From Flammeovirgaceae bacterium UBA5008 (lineage in GTDB: Bacteria; Bacteroidota; Bacteroidia; Cytophagales; Cyclobacteriaceae): DNA of 64,000 bases. Numbering within the stretch: the first letter of the stretch is position 1; each line of letters begins with the position of its first letter. Shown one piece after another: positions 54,857 through 63,552 of this stretch. The translations under genes were made by a program, and so were the position numbers. A model generated the notes under the pieces. It worked only from the letters and a program-made list of their open reading frames with translations. It had not been told where the DNA came from and ran no database searches. The DNA lies in assembly GCA_002398365.1 (NCBI GenBank), contig DGYK01000063.1:335560-399559 (forward strand). Direction: 5' to 3'.

Positions 54857-56032
54857 CTATTCCACAAACAATACCAATCCTTTCAAATATTCTCCTTCCG
54901 GATGGAAGATTGAAACAGGGTGATCGGCCGGCTGTGAAAGATGATGCAATACTTTGATCGTTTTGCCTGCCTGAATGGCTGCTGAAACCACGGTGTCATA
55001 AAACAATTGTCGGTCTACTACCTGCGAGCACGAGAATGTGAATATAATTCCTCCCGGTTGTATCATCTTCATCGCTTCGGCATTCAGTCGCTGGTAGCCT
55101 TTCATCGCCTGATGCTTCGCGTCTTTATGCTTGGCAAAAGCAGGAGGATCGAGTATGATAAAGTCATAAACATCTTTTTTGTCTTTGAGAAAGTCGAATG
55201 TATCGCTGTCAAAGCTTTCATGTTGTTGTGCATCAAAACCATTGAGTTCAATATTCTTGCGTGTCATCTGCACGGCCCGCTCCGATGAATCAACCGAGTG
55301 AACTAATTCCGCGCCTCCCGCTAATGCATAAATCGAAAATCCTCCGGTATAACAAAATGTGTTCAACACTTTCTTTCCTTTTGCTAACTCCCCTACCAAC
55401 TTTCGGTTCTCTCGCTGATCTAGGAAGAAGCCGGTCTTCTGTCCCTCCTCCCAGTCCACCAAAAATTTATTACCGTGCTCCAGGGCTACGTGCGGAGTTG
55501 CGGCCATCCCGAATAAATATTCGTTTTCTGTTTTTGTGGGAAGTGTGCCTTGACTTTTATAATAAACAGCCGTGATCGATCCATCCATTACCTCCACCAA
55601 TGCATTGGCAATCATGGCACGATCGGCATGCATACCGGCTGAATGTGCCTGCATTACGGCTACTGATTGGTAGATATCGATAATCAAACCGGGCAAGCCA
55701 TCGCCTTCACCGTGCACCAAACGGTACGAGTTTGTTTGATCTGAAATGACTTGCGTAGCCATTCGTTGCTGAAATGCCTTGCTCAATTTTTCGTGAAAAA
55801 CACGATCCGTTGGTTTGTTCGCTGAAAATGTAATGGCCCGAACCGTAATAGTTCCTTTTTGGTAATGGCCAAAGGCCAATGTTTTTTTAGAAGCATCACG
55901 AACTTCCACCCAATCGCCATCGTGGGGAGTTCCTTCCGTTGATTGGATGGCTCCGGAAAAGATCCATGGGTGATAACGCCTGATGGAATGATCTCTACCT
56001 TGTTTTAATGATATAACTCCCCTAATTTCCAT
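54857..56032 (-). CDS. RlmI-like class I rRNA methyltransferase with PUA domain
   Basis: 391 residues. An N-terminal PUA-like domain (about 1-75, RRYHPWIFSGAI, GDWVEVRDASKKTLAFGHY), an EEHAD-like middle and a SAM-binding Rossmann domain with NTFCYTGGFSIYALAGGA, VDSSERAVQM and the catalytic ILDPPAFAKHK. The family methylates cytosine at C5 of 23S rRNA; RlmI modifies C1962 in E. coli. A role in 23S rRNA modification is likely, the exact base is not known. Divergent from the MORN lipoprotein gene. Confidence 0.92.
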   Translation of the reverse strand: MEIRGVISLKQGRDHSIRRYHPWIFSGAIQSTEGTPHDGDWVEVRDASKKTLAFGHYQKGTITVRAITFSANKPTDRVFHEKLSKAFQQRMATQVISDQTNSYRLVHGEGDGLPGLIIDIYQSVAVMQAHSAGMHADRAMIANALVEVMDGSITAVYYKSQGTLPTKTENEYLFGMAATPHVALEHGNKFLVDWEEGQKTGFFLDQRENRKLVGELAKGKKVLNTFCYTGGFSIYALAGGAELVHSVDSSERAVQMTRKNIELNGFDAQQHESFDSDTFDFLKDKKDVYDFIILDPPAFAKHKDAKHQAMKGYQRLNAEAMKMIQPGGIIFTFSCSQVVDRQLFYDTVVSAAIQAGKTIKVLHHLSQPADHPVSIFHPEGEYLKGLVLFVE

Positions 56033-56052
56033 TTTTGCTTTCCGGTTAGGCC

Positions 56053-56084
56053 TTGACGAAAAGTAAAGTTAGTTAATATATTTG
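56053..56084 (+). promoter_or_regulatory. promoter for the MORN-repeat lipoprotein
   Basis: -33 TTG (56053-56055), 21-base spacer, -7 TATATTTG (56077-56084), a full consensus match. It lies 19 bases before the ATG at 56103 and supports that start over the earlier TTG at 56082. Confidence 0.65.
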
Positions 56085-56102
56085 GCCTCTAAATTTTCAT
56101 GT

Positions 56103-56693
56103 ATGATTCGATGGATTGCTTTGGCCCTCATTGTTTGCGCGTGTACAAGCACCGAAAAAGAAACGAAGGCTGACAACACTGCTTCATCTGTAGCCGATGG
56201 TGCTGGTATACCTGCCGATGCGCTAAAAGAAGAGTTTACCGATTCTAAGGGCATGACCCGAGTTACTCTTTCAGTAGATGGCGGCTCCAAGTCAGCCGAT
56301 GGGACGTATGTAAATGGAAAAAGGGAAGGTGTGTGGACAGAGTATTATACCAATGGATTAGTCAAAACCGTCACTTCATATGTAAATGGTGAGAAAGAAG
56401 GCTTGTATATGGAACTGAATAACAGTGGTCAAATAACCAAACGGTTTTACTATCATAAAGGCCTGCGCCACGGTGATTATAAAGAATACAATTATTCCAA
56501 TTTAAAGGAAGAACGGATTTATCGCTTTGGTAAAATCGAAGGTACTGTAAAAATCTATTACGATAACTTACGTATCATGGAGGAGGGTAATTACAAAAAT
56601 GGCGTACGCGATGGCGTTTCCAAATGGTACGATCCGGATGGTAAGGTATCCATTGAATATGAATACAAAAACGGAGAGCTTATCAAAAAATAG
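56103..56693 (+). CDS. MORN-repeat lipoprotein
   Basis: 196 residues from ATG 56103. Lipoprotein signal with lipobox VCAC (Cys14). Seven to eight MORN-type repeats run from residue 60 to the end: GTYVNGKREGVWTEYYTNG, SYVNGEKEGLYMELNNSG, YYHKGLRHGDYKEYN and YKNGVRDGVSKWYDPDG. Similar toxin-antitoxin-labelled YwqK proteins are common in Bacteroidota, but no toxin partner is present. Likely an envelope-bound scaffold of unknown function. Confidence 0.85.
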   Translation: MIRWIALALIVCACTSTEKETKADNTASSVADGAGIPADALKEEFTDSKGMTRVTLSVDGGSKSADGTYVNGKREGVWTEYYTNGLVKTVTSYVNGEKEGLYMELNNSGQITKRFYYHKGLRHGDYKEYNYSNLKEERIYRFGKIEGTVKIYYDNLRIMEEGNYKNGVRDGVSKWYDPDGKVSIEYEYKNGELIKK

Positions 56694-56848
56694 GCGATAA
56701 ACTTTTTTTGCGTCCATCACGTTGTTAGTCTACCATCAAGAAAGGAGATTTCGGTTATGTGAAAAAATTTGAAATTCATTCAACTTTTTAATCGAGAGCA
56801 TCATCTCTCTTCGCGGAAAAAATTTTTCAATCTAAATTCTACAGTACT

Positions 56849-58360
56849 ATGAAACGATTCAGTTCATTATTACTGGCTGCCATTTTGGGAAGCTTCATTA
56901 CTTTGGCAGCCAACTACTGGCTAGGTAATCGCTCCGGCCAAAATGTAAAAATAGAACACATCAGTGGTGTACCCACCAGCCAGGTAGCTTATCGAATCAA
57001 TGAAAAAGGTGAAGCCGTTGCGCTGGATTTTGCCGGAACAGCCGAAAAAGTAACGCAGGCAGTGGTACACATCAAATCCTCACAAACCGGCAACGCTATT
57101 GCCCGCGAGCGTGATGCCGATGATCCGTTCCGCTTTTTCTTCGGCCCCAACGGCCCGATGGAAAGAGGTCCATCACAAAGTACCGGCTCTGGTGTAATCA
57201 TCAATCCCGATGGCTATATTGTAACCAACAATCACGTAGTAAAAGATGCCGATGTGGTAGAGGTAACTCTCAGCGACAACCGATCTTTCAAAGCGGAAGT
57301 AATCGGTACGGATCCTGACACTGATTTAGCTGTCATTAAAGTCAATCAAAAAGATTTGCCTTTCCTTTCGTTTGTCGACTCTGATAAATCGCGCGTAGGC
57401 GAGTGGGTGTTGGCCGTAGGCAATCCGTTCAACCTGAACAGCACCGTCACAGCTGGCATCATCAGTGCCAAAGGAAGAAATATCAACATCATCAACTCCA
57501 ACAATCCTGCCGTACGAAGTGGACAGCAAGCCAGCAGTGCTATTGAGTCGTTTATTCAAACCGATGCGGCTATTAACCCCGGAAACAGCGGTGGAGCTTT
57601 AGTGAATTTAGACGGAGGCCTTTTAGGAATTAACACCGCCATTGCCAGCAACACCGGTTCGTATGCCGGTTATGGATTTGCCGTACCCGCCAACATCGTT
57701 AGCAAAATTGTGGAAGACCTATTGGCGTATGGCACCGTGCAGCGCGGATGGTTGGGCGTGCAGGTGGGTAATGTTACCAGCGACCTTAAAAAAGAATTTG
57801 ACCTTTCGGTGAATGAAGGCGCCTACATCTCGGGTTTTGCTGAGGATGGTAAAAGTGCCGCTAAAGATGCCGGTGTGAAAGAAGGCGATGTAGTGGTGAA
57901 GATTGACGAAACTCCTATCAAATCGAGTACAGCTTTGATTGAATATATTGGCCGCAAAAGACCGGGAGATAAAATTTCGATGACGATTGACCGCAAAGGA
58001 AAAACCGTGGTAGTGCCCGTAGTGCTCAAAAACAAAGAAGGAAAAGTTGGAACCGTGAAGCGGGAAGAGAAAGAAGGCGTAGCTACACTCGGCCTTCAGC
58101 TAGAAGACTTGGACAGCAAGGCGTTAAGTCGTTTGGATTTAGAAAATGGTGTGAAGGTAAAGGCGTTGGAAAATGGCAAGGTGGAAAAGTACACCGACAT
58201 GCGCGAAGGTTTTATAATTACACGAATTGATAATGTAGTGGTAAAATCTGTCAGCGATGTGAATGCTATCTTGAAAAAGAAAAAGTCAGGTGACTTGATC
58301 ACTTTTGAAGGTGTTTACCCTGACTATCCACGGGAGTATATATATGCATTGAGAATGTAA
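56849..58360 (+). CDS. degP: periplasmic serine protease DegP/HtrA
   Basis: 503 residues with an N-terminal hydrophobic signal/anchor (about 6-25). Catalytic triad: His129 in TNNHVV, Asp159 in DPDTDLAV and Ser247 in NPGNSGGA. Two PDZ domains follow (about 285-390 and 415-500), as in DegP/DegQ. It degrades or refolds misfolded periplasmic proteins. A 57-residue gene follows by 18 bases. No sigma-E type element was recognised upstream (the system differs in Bacteroidota). Confidence 0.93.
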   Translation: MKRFSSLLLAAILGSFITLAANYWLGNRSGQNVKIEHISGVPTSQVAYRINEKGEAVALDFAGTAEKVTQAVVHIKSSQTGNAIARERDADDPFRFFFGPNGPMERGPSQSTGSGVIINPDGYIVTNNHVVKDADVVEVTLSDNRSFKAEVIGTDPDTDLAVIKVNQKDLPFLSFVDSDKSRVGEWVLAVGNPFNLNSTVTAGIISAKGRNINIINSNNPAVRSGQQASSAIESFIQTDAAINPGNSGGALVNLDGGLLGINTAIASNTGSYAGYGFAVPANIVSKIVEDLLAYGTVQRGWLGVQVGNVTSDLKKEFDLSVNEGAYISGFAEDGKSAAKDAGVKEGDVVVKIDETPIKSSTALIEYIGRKRPGDKISMTIDRKGKTVVVPVVLKNKEGKVGTVKREEKEGVATLGLQLEDLDSKALSRLDLENGVKVKALENGKVEKYTDMREGFIITRIDNVVVKSVSDVNAILKKKKSGDLITFEGVYPDYPREYIYALRM

Positions 58361-58378
58361 ACTAAACCAGCTTAATTT

Positions 58379-58552
58379 ATGAGAAGGTTATTTAAGAAAG
58401 GCGAACGTGTTCGCAGTAAGATTGACGGGAAAGTGATGGAGGTGCTGAAGTACATCAAAAACAATTGGATTCAGGTGAAATCCTTTGACCTCGAATCGAA
58501 AGAGGTGCGAACGGCCAAGATTAAAGAAGACAAGCTGAGTAAGGCAGCATAA
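58379..58552 (+). CDS. 57-residue basic protein downstream of degP
   Basis: ATG at 58379 to TAA ending 58552, 57 residues. Rich in Lys and Glu; the strand-like layout KGERVRSKIDGKVMEVLKY, IQVKSFDLESKEVR and IKEDKL resembles the small beta barrel of DUF2158/YodC-type proteins, without their cysteine or tryptophan pattern. It is 18 bases after degP and directly before a strong terminator, so it is probably the last gene of the degP transcript. The GTG/ATG spacing and codon use look genuine. Function unknown. Confidence 0.65.
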   Translation: MRRLFKKGERVRSKIDGKVMEVLKYIKNNWIQVKSFDLESKEVRTAKIKEDKLSKAA

Positions 58553-58559
58553 AAAAAAG

Positions 58560-58586
58560 AGCCTCGCAGAAATGCGGGGCTTTTTT
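58560..58586 (+). terminator. rho-independent terminator after degP and the small gene
   Basis: 9-base stem AGCCTCGCA / TGCGGGGCT (one G-T) with a GAAA tetraloop, followed by a T-run. Confidence 0.9.
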
Positions 58587-58640
58587 ATGAACACCCACTC
58601 AAACAAACTACTTTTGAATGTTGTTTTAAAGTAAACTCTT

Positions 58641-59861
58641 ATCAAAAAGTTCGACATACCCGCCTATTATCGCTCTTCCATCACCGGAAGGGTAAAAGAA
58701 GCACGCAGAAAAAAAGATCTGCGCAAGCAAGATTTCTCTCCCGCAGTGTTGGACTTTGGTGCAGTTCAATTTTTTATCGCACGCCATTTTGGGTTTTGTT
58801 ATGGTGTTGAAAATGCCATCGAGATTAGCTATCGGGCGCTGGAAGAAAATCCAGATAAGAATGTGTACCTGCTCAGCCAGATGATACATAATCAGGAAGT
58901 AAACCGCGACTTACAAAGTCGGGGTATTCGTTTTATTATGGATACGGATGGTTCACATTTTATTCCCTGGGAGGGCATTCATGCCGGAGATGTAGTGATT
59001 ATTCCTGCATTTGGAACAACCTTGGAAATTGAAAAATTGCTAATCGACAAAGGCGTAGATGTACAGAAATATAACACCACCTGTCCTTTTGTAGAGAAAG
59101 TGTGGAATCGCGCTGAAAAACTAGGTCAGGAAAATTACACGATCATCATTCACGGCAAACCTAAGCATGAAGAAACGCGTGCTACTTTTTCGCACAGTGC
59201 AGGCCAAGGCCACTCGGTGATTGTGCGCGACATGGATGATGCCATCCGGCTTAGCAATTACATTACCGGCAGTAAAACACACGAAGAATTTTTCGAAGAG
59301 TTCAAAGGAAAGTTTTCCGATGGCTTCGATCCGTCTCTTCATCTACAGCGCGTTGGTGTGGTAAATCAAACAACCATGCTCGCCACTGAAACGCAAGCCA
59401 TTGCCGACTTTTTTAAACAAGTGATGATGACGCGCTATGGCGAAAGTGACATCAAAAATCATTTTGCAGACACGCGCGATACACTCTGCTACGCTACCAA
59501 CGACAATCAGGATGCTACTTACGAACTGTTGAAGACCGATGCTGATCTCGCCATTGTAGTTGGCGGTTATAATAGCTCAAATACTTCCCACATCGTAGAG
59601 TTGTGTGAACGTCAATTCAAAACGTATTTCATTCATTCAGCCGAAGAGATTAAATCATCCAAAGAAATTCAACATTTCAACTACACGAGAAAAGAACTTT
59701 TGACTACTTACGAATTTCTTCCGAAAAAATCTCCCTTGAAGATCATTCTTACAAGTGGCGCATCCTGTCCTGATACCTTGGTGGACCAGGTGATGCTGAA
59801 ACTGGTGAGCTATTTTGATCAGGCAAAAAGTCTGGACGAAGTATTGGCGGAATACCAATGA
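58641..59861 (+). CDS. ispH: 4-hydroxy-3-methylbut-2-enyl diphosphate reductase (non-AUG start?)
   Basis: 406 residues if read from ATC at 58641. 4Fe-4S cysteines: Cys53 in HFGFCYGVENAI, Cys148 in YNTTCPFVEKVW and Cys376 in SGASCPDT; THG-type His residues in HGKPKHEETRATFSH. It makes isopentenyl and dimethylallyl diphosphate in the MEP pathway. The conserved Bacteroidota leader IKKFDIPAYYRSS (M-K-x-F-D-I-P in homologs, from memory) is in frame from 58641, but no ATG, GTG or TTG precedes it before the stop at 58632. The first ordinary start is GTG at 58746, which would drop these 35 residues. The AUC codon aligns with the initiator of homologs. Confidence 0.88.
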   Translation: MKKFDIPAYYRSSITGRVKEARRKKDLRKQDFSPAVLDFGAVQFFIARHFGFCYGVENAIEISYRALEENPDKNVYLLSQMIHNQEVNRDLQSRGIRFIMDTDGSHFIPWEGIHAGDVVIIPAFGTTLEIEKLLIDKGVDVQKYNTTCPFVEKVWNRAEKLGQENYTIIIHGKPKHEETRATFSHSAGQGHSVIVRDMDDAIRLSNYITGSKTHEEFFEEFKGKFSDGFDPSLHLQRVGVVNQTTMLATETQAIADFFKQVMMTRYGESDIKNHFADTRDTLCYATNDNQDATYELLKTDADLAIVVGGYNSSNTSHIVELCERQFKTYFIHSAEEIKSSKEIQHFNYTRKELLTTYEFLPKKSPLKIILTSGASCPDTLVDQVMLKLVSYFDQAKSLDEVLAEYQ

Positions 59862-61876
59862 GGTGGCTTTCCTTATTTTGTTTCTCTTTTGTCGGATGGG
59901 CGGCCTTCTCTCAAACCTCTGATTCCACCCGGGTTCTTTCGGAAGTAATTGTCAAAGGTTATGCGGCTAATAAATCTGTTACACTTGTACCCGCTGCCAT
60001 TGCTGTTGTCGATAGTATTCAACTGCAACGTTTCAACAACCAGTCATTGGTCAGTGGTTTCAATTCCGTTGCGGGTGTACGCATGGAAGAGCGGTCGCCC
60101 GGCAGTTACCGTATTGCCATTCGCGGAAGCTCACTGCGCGCACCCTTTGGCATTCGCAACGTCAAATTCTATTGGAATGGTTTACCTCTTACAGATGGTG
60201 GCGGCAACACCTATCTCAATTTGTTGGACAATGCATCGGTAGAAAAAATTGAAGTTTTGAAAGGACCATCCGGCAGTTTGTATGGAGCCGGCACGGGTGG
60301 TGTGATTTTGCTGAACGGCTGGTCGGGAAAAGCGAATCAAGTTTCGGTTCGTTCCACCGTAGGAAGTTATGGCTTGTTCAATGTGCAGACGCAAGCTCAT
60401 GGTTCAATCGGCAAAGCCAAAGTCGCCCTTACCTATGCCCATCAGCAAAGCGAGGGCTATCGGCAAAACAGCAGTACCAACCGCGATGCATTCTCATTGC
60501 AATTACAACATGCTATTGGAGATCGCGGAGTGCTTTCATCCAGCTTGTTTTACACGGATTTGTTTTACCAAACTCCGGGCGGCCTCACGCAAGTGCAATA
60601 CGAAACCAATCCCGCGCAAGCGCGAGCCAATGCGGCCAGTAATAAAGCTGCTGTCTACAACAAAACTTTTTTTGGTGGACTCTCTTACGATCATCAATGG
60701 AATGAGCAGTGGTCGATTCAACTAGGTGCTTATGGATCTGTTACGGATTTTGTCAATCCTACTTTTCTTAATTATGAAAAGCGAAAAGAAGAGAACGCGG
60801 GAGGCCGCGTGGAAACCCATTACAGTTTCAGCACCGGTTCCATCAAAGGCAAATTGACCTTTGGCGGAGAGGCGCAATTTTTTCATTCGCCTATTCGCAA
60901 CTACGATAATGTGCAAGGCAACACCGGAAACTTACAAGCCGAAGATGAAATCGACTCACGATTACTAATTGGCTTTAGTCAGGTTGACCTTGAACTGCCC
61001 AAGGGTTATTCAATTACTTTGGGATCGAGCTATAGTTTTATCGATTACCAATTCAATCGACTTTCAACTCAGCCCAACATTCGTCAACAACGAGGATTTA
61101 CTCCTGCCTTTTCACCGCGCGTTGCCATCTTGAAAAAATGGAATAAAAATTTATCGGTTTATGGCTCCTTGAGCAAAGGTTTCTCGCCTCCCACAGCTGC
61201 CGAAGTTCGACCCTCCACCAGTAGCTTTAACGATTCGCTTCAGGCAGAAACAGGATTGAATTATGAGGTGGGAGTAAAAGGAAGTTCCAGTCGCTTTTCT
61301 TACGAAGTAGCGCTCTACTACTTTGTGCTCGATCAAACTATTGTTGTGCAGCGGCTCAACAATGCTGATTACTTTATCAACTCCGGCAACACCGATCAAA
61401 AAGGAGCGGAGGTTACACTTGCGTGGACTGAATTCACGAATCGACAGTCGGTGATTCGCTCCATGAAATGGTGGAGCAGCTTTACCTGGAATGAATATCG
61501 ATTTGGGCGTTACAATAAAAACGGTATTGATTTTTCCGGAAAACAGTTGACGGGAGTTCCTCCTATTATTTTAACCGGAGGTGTTGATTTGGGCCTAGGA
61601 AAACATTTCACTTTCTACAGCACGCTACATTATACCGATCGTATTCCGCTTAATGATTCCAATGCCACTTATGCTTCCGACTACTTTTTGCTTGGCGCGA
61701 AGCTCAACTATGCAGTACGCATTCGTGGTAAACAACATATCAATATCTGGGTAGGTGCCGATAACTTGCTCGACCAAACATACAGTTTGGGAAATGATTT
61801 GAACGCGGCCGGAAATCGGTTTTTTAATGCCGCTGCTAAGCGCAATTATTTTGTGGGGCTATCTTTTTCCCTGTGA
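59858..61876 (+). CDS. TonB-dependent receptor
   Basis: 672 residues with a signal peptide (FVGWAAFSQ). The plug (about 30-150) includes VLSEVIVKGYAANKS, the TonB-box-like VIV stretch, SYRIAIRGSSLRAPFG and VEVLKGPSGSLYGAGTGGV. The barrel follows to the terminal aromatic NYFVGLSFSL. There is no carboxypeptidase-like N domain, unlike the receptor at 12420. It could take up iron chelates or vitamins; the ligand is unknown. It starts in a four-base overlap with ispH (ATGA), and its end overlaps the convergent YpdA gene by 18 bases. Confidence 0.9.
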   Translation: MRWLSLFCFSFVGWAAFSQTSDSTRVLSEVIVKGYAANKSVTLVPAAIAVVDSIQLQRFNNQSLVSGFNSVAGVRMEERSPGSYRIAIRGSSLRAPFGIRNVKFYWNGLPLTDGGGNTYLNLLDNASVEKIEVLKGPSGSLYGAGTGGVILLNGWSGKANQVSVRSTVGSYGLFNVQTQAHGSIGKAKVALTYAHQQSEGYRQNSSTNRDAFSLQLQHAIGDRGVLSSSLFYTDLFYQTPGGLTQVQYETNPAQARANAASNKAAVYNKTFFGGLSYDHQWNEQWSIQLGAYGSVTDFVNPTFLNYEKRKEENAGGRVETHYSFSTGSIKGKLTFGGEAQFFHSPIRNYDNVQGNTGNLQAEDEIDSRLLIGFSQVDLELPKGYSITLGSSYSFIDYQFNRLSTQPNIRQQRGFTPAFSPRVAILKKWNKNLSVYGSLSKGFSPPTAAEVRPSTSSFNDSLQAETGLNYEVGVKGSSSRFSYEVALYYFVLDQTIVVQRLNNADYFINSGNTDQKGAEVTLAWTEFTNRQSVIRSMKWWSSFTWNEYRFGRYNKNGIDFSGKQLTGVPPIILTGGVDLGLGKHFTFYSTLHYTDRIPLNDSNATYASDYFLLGAKLNYAVRIRGKQHINIWVGADNLLDQTYSLGNDLNAAGNRFFNAAAKRNYFVGLSFSL

Positions 61877-62848
61877 GTCTTGCTCTTTAATGTGTTGGAT
61901 AATCATCTCGGCATGAACGCGCGAGTTTTCAATAAACCATTTGTTGGTTTTGAGTCCTCCACAAACTACCCCAGCTAAATACATACCCAACACATTGCAC
62001 TCCATCGTTTTTTCGTTGTAGATTGGCGTGTGGTGTTCATCCTTTCCAAATTGCACTCCGGCTGCTTTCATAAAATCAAATGGTGGTTGGTAGCCCGTCA
62101 TCGCCAACACAAAATCATTTTCAATAAAGACATTTCCGGTGGGTGTTTTTATTTCAACTTGCGTGGGAAGGATGCGCACTACTTTCGAACTGAAGTGTGC
62201 CTTAATCGATCCTTCTTTGATTCGATTTTCAATGTCGGGGCGTGCCCAATATTTTACATTTTCTCCAATGGAAGGCTCACGAATAACCATCGTCACATCC
62301 GCGCCTTTGCGCCAGGTTTCGAGTGCCACATCTACGGCTGAGTTGGCTGATCCGATTACCACAATCTTCTGTGCAAAGTAAGGATGAGGTTCATCGTAAT
62401 AATGCTTTACCTTCGGGAGATCTTCGCCCGGCACATTCAATAAAAATGGAAGATCATAAAATCCCAAAGCCAAAATGACTTTCCGCGAGCGGTATTGATT
62501 TTTAGAGGTAACGATTTCGAATGTGGTGTCCTCTTTGCGAATGCTTTCTACTTTTTCGTAGAGTTGCACATTCAGTTTCCAACTAGTACAAACGCGTCTG
62601 TAATACTCTAATGCTTCCGATCGGGTTGGCTTAGCATTGTTTGAAATAAATGGCACTTCACCGATTTCTAGTTTTTCCGAAGTGGAAAAGAAGGTCATGT
62701 TGTTGGGATAGTGATACAGCGAATTCACCAGCACGCCTTTATCAACAATCACATAACGAAGGCCTGCTTTCTTGGCTTCAATACCACAAGCTAATCCGAT
62801 GGGACCTGCTCCCACAATCAACACGTCCAGTGCTTCCATTTTTTTCAT
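61859..62848 (-). CDS. YpdA-like flavoprotein (putative bacillithiol disulfide reductase)
   Basis: 329 residues from ATG 62848; alternatives are ATG at 62839 and a TTG at 62860. Two Rossmann motifs: GAGPIGLACGIEAK at the start and VVIGSANSAVDVALE near 168, plus the segment YHYPNNMTFFSTSEKLEIG and the terminal YLAGVVCGG. This arrangement matches YpdA, the NADPH-dependent reductase that recycles oxidised bacillithiol. Its presence fits with the three DinB-type proteins, whose relatives use bacillithiol as cofactor. Direct evidence is lacking. Confidence 0.88.
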   Translation of the reverse strand: MKKMEALDVLIVGAGPIGLACGIEAKKAGLRYVIVDKGVLVNSLYHYPNNMTFFSTSEKLEIGEVPFISNNAKPTRSEALEYYRRVCTSWKLNVQLYEKVESIRKEDTTFEIVTSKNQYRSRKVILALGFYDLPFLLNVPGEDLPKVKHYYDEPHPYFAQKIVVIGSANSAVDVALETWRKGADVTMVIREPSIGENVKYWARPDIENRIKEGSIKAHFSSKVVRILPTQVEIKTPTGNVFIENDFVLAMTGYQPPFDFMKAAGVQFGKDEHHTPIYNEKTMECNVLGMYLAGVVCGGLKTNKWFIENSRVHAEMIIQHIKEQDSQGKR

Positions 62849-62885
62849 TGAATCTCTCAAGATAAGGAGATTTCCTCGATAGGCT

Positions 62886-62893
62886 TACATTTG
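62886..62893 (+). promoter_or_regulatory. -7 promoter element for the YigZ-family gene
   Basis: TACATTTG, an exact TAnnTTTG match, 17 bases before the TTG at 62911. It places transcription start about 10 bases before that codon, supporting the TTG start. Confidence 0.5.
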
Positions 62894-62910
62894 CATTTCA
62901 TTCTACCAAT

Positions 62911-63552
62911 TTGTCCACACCATTTTCCTACTTCACGATACAAGCATCTTCCGAAGGGTTGTTTAAAGATACCGGCAGCAAATTTTTTGCGTTCGCTTTT
63001 CCTGTGAAAGATGAAGAAGAGATAAAACAGCATCTGGTTACTCTTCGGAAAAAATACTTTGATGCAACACATCATTGCTACGCTTATGTGCTGGGTGCGG
63101 AAGGTTCTAAATTTCGGGCGAATGATGATGGCGAGCCGAATCACTCTGCGGGCGATCCTATCTTAGGTCAACTGCGCAGCAGAAACTTAACCAATGCACT
63201 CGTGGTGGTGGTGCGTTACTTTGGAGGCACCAAACTAGGTGTGAGTGGATTGATTCACGCTTATCGTGAAAGCGCTGCACTGGCTTTGAATCAATGCACG
63301 ATTGTAGAAAAAGATGTAACAGAAAAAATTTTATTGTTGTACGATTACGCGGCCACTCCGGAAGTCATGCGACTGTTAAAAGATTTTGGGATGACCATCG
63401 AAGAACAAGACTTTCAAGATCGCTGTTCGTTGCTTGCCTCCGTTGGCAAAAAAGTTTTTCCCGAGCTAATTGAAAAAATTGAGTTGCTGATTGCGTTGGG
63501 GCATCCTATGGAAATCGCAATGCCTCCACTTTCACAATCGCCTCGCGATTGA
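62911..63552 (+). CDS. YigZ/IMPACT family protein (TTG start)
   Basis: 213 residues from TTG 62911, as no in-frame ATG lies before the family's conserved beginning. The N-terminal UPF0029 domain has SEGLFKDTGSKFFAFAFPV, HCYAYVLG, DDGEPNHSAGDPILGQL and VVVRYFGGTKLGVSGL, the family signature. A C-terminal DUF1949 (EF-G domain V-like) follows. YigZ-type proteins are thought to act on translation or as peptidases, but the function is unsettled. It overlaps the convergent gene by 47 bases. Confidence 0.92.
   Translation: MSTPFSYFTIQASSEGLFKDTGSKFFAFAFPVKDEEEIKQHLVTLRKKYFDATHHCYAYVLGAEGSKFRANDDGEPNHSAGDPILGQLRSRNLTNALVVVVRYFGGTKLGVSGLIHAYRESAALALNQCTIVEKDVTEKILLLYDYAATPEVMRLLKDFGMTIEEQDFQDRCSLLASVGKKVFPELIEKIELLIALGHPMEIAMPPLSQSPRD

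Noticed and set aside
62911..62919. DnaA box-like TTGTCCACA
   Set aside because: Isolated, with a mismatch, and it forms the start of the YigZ-family coding sequence.
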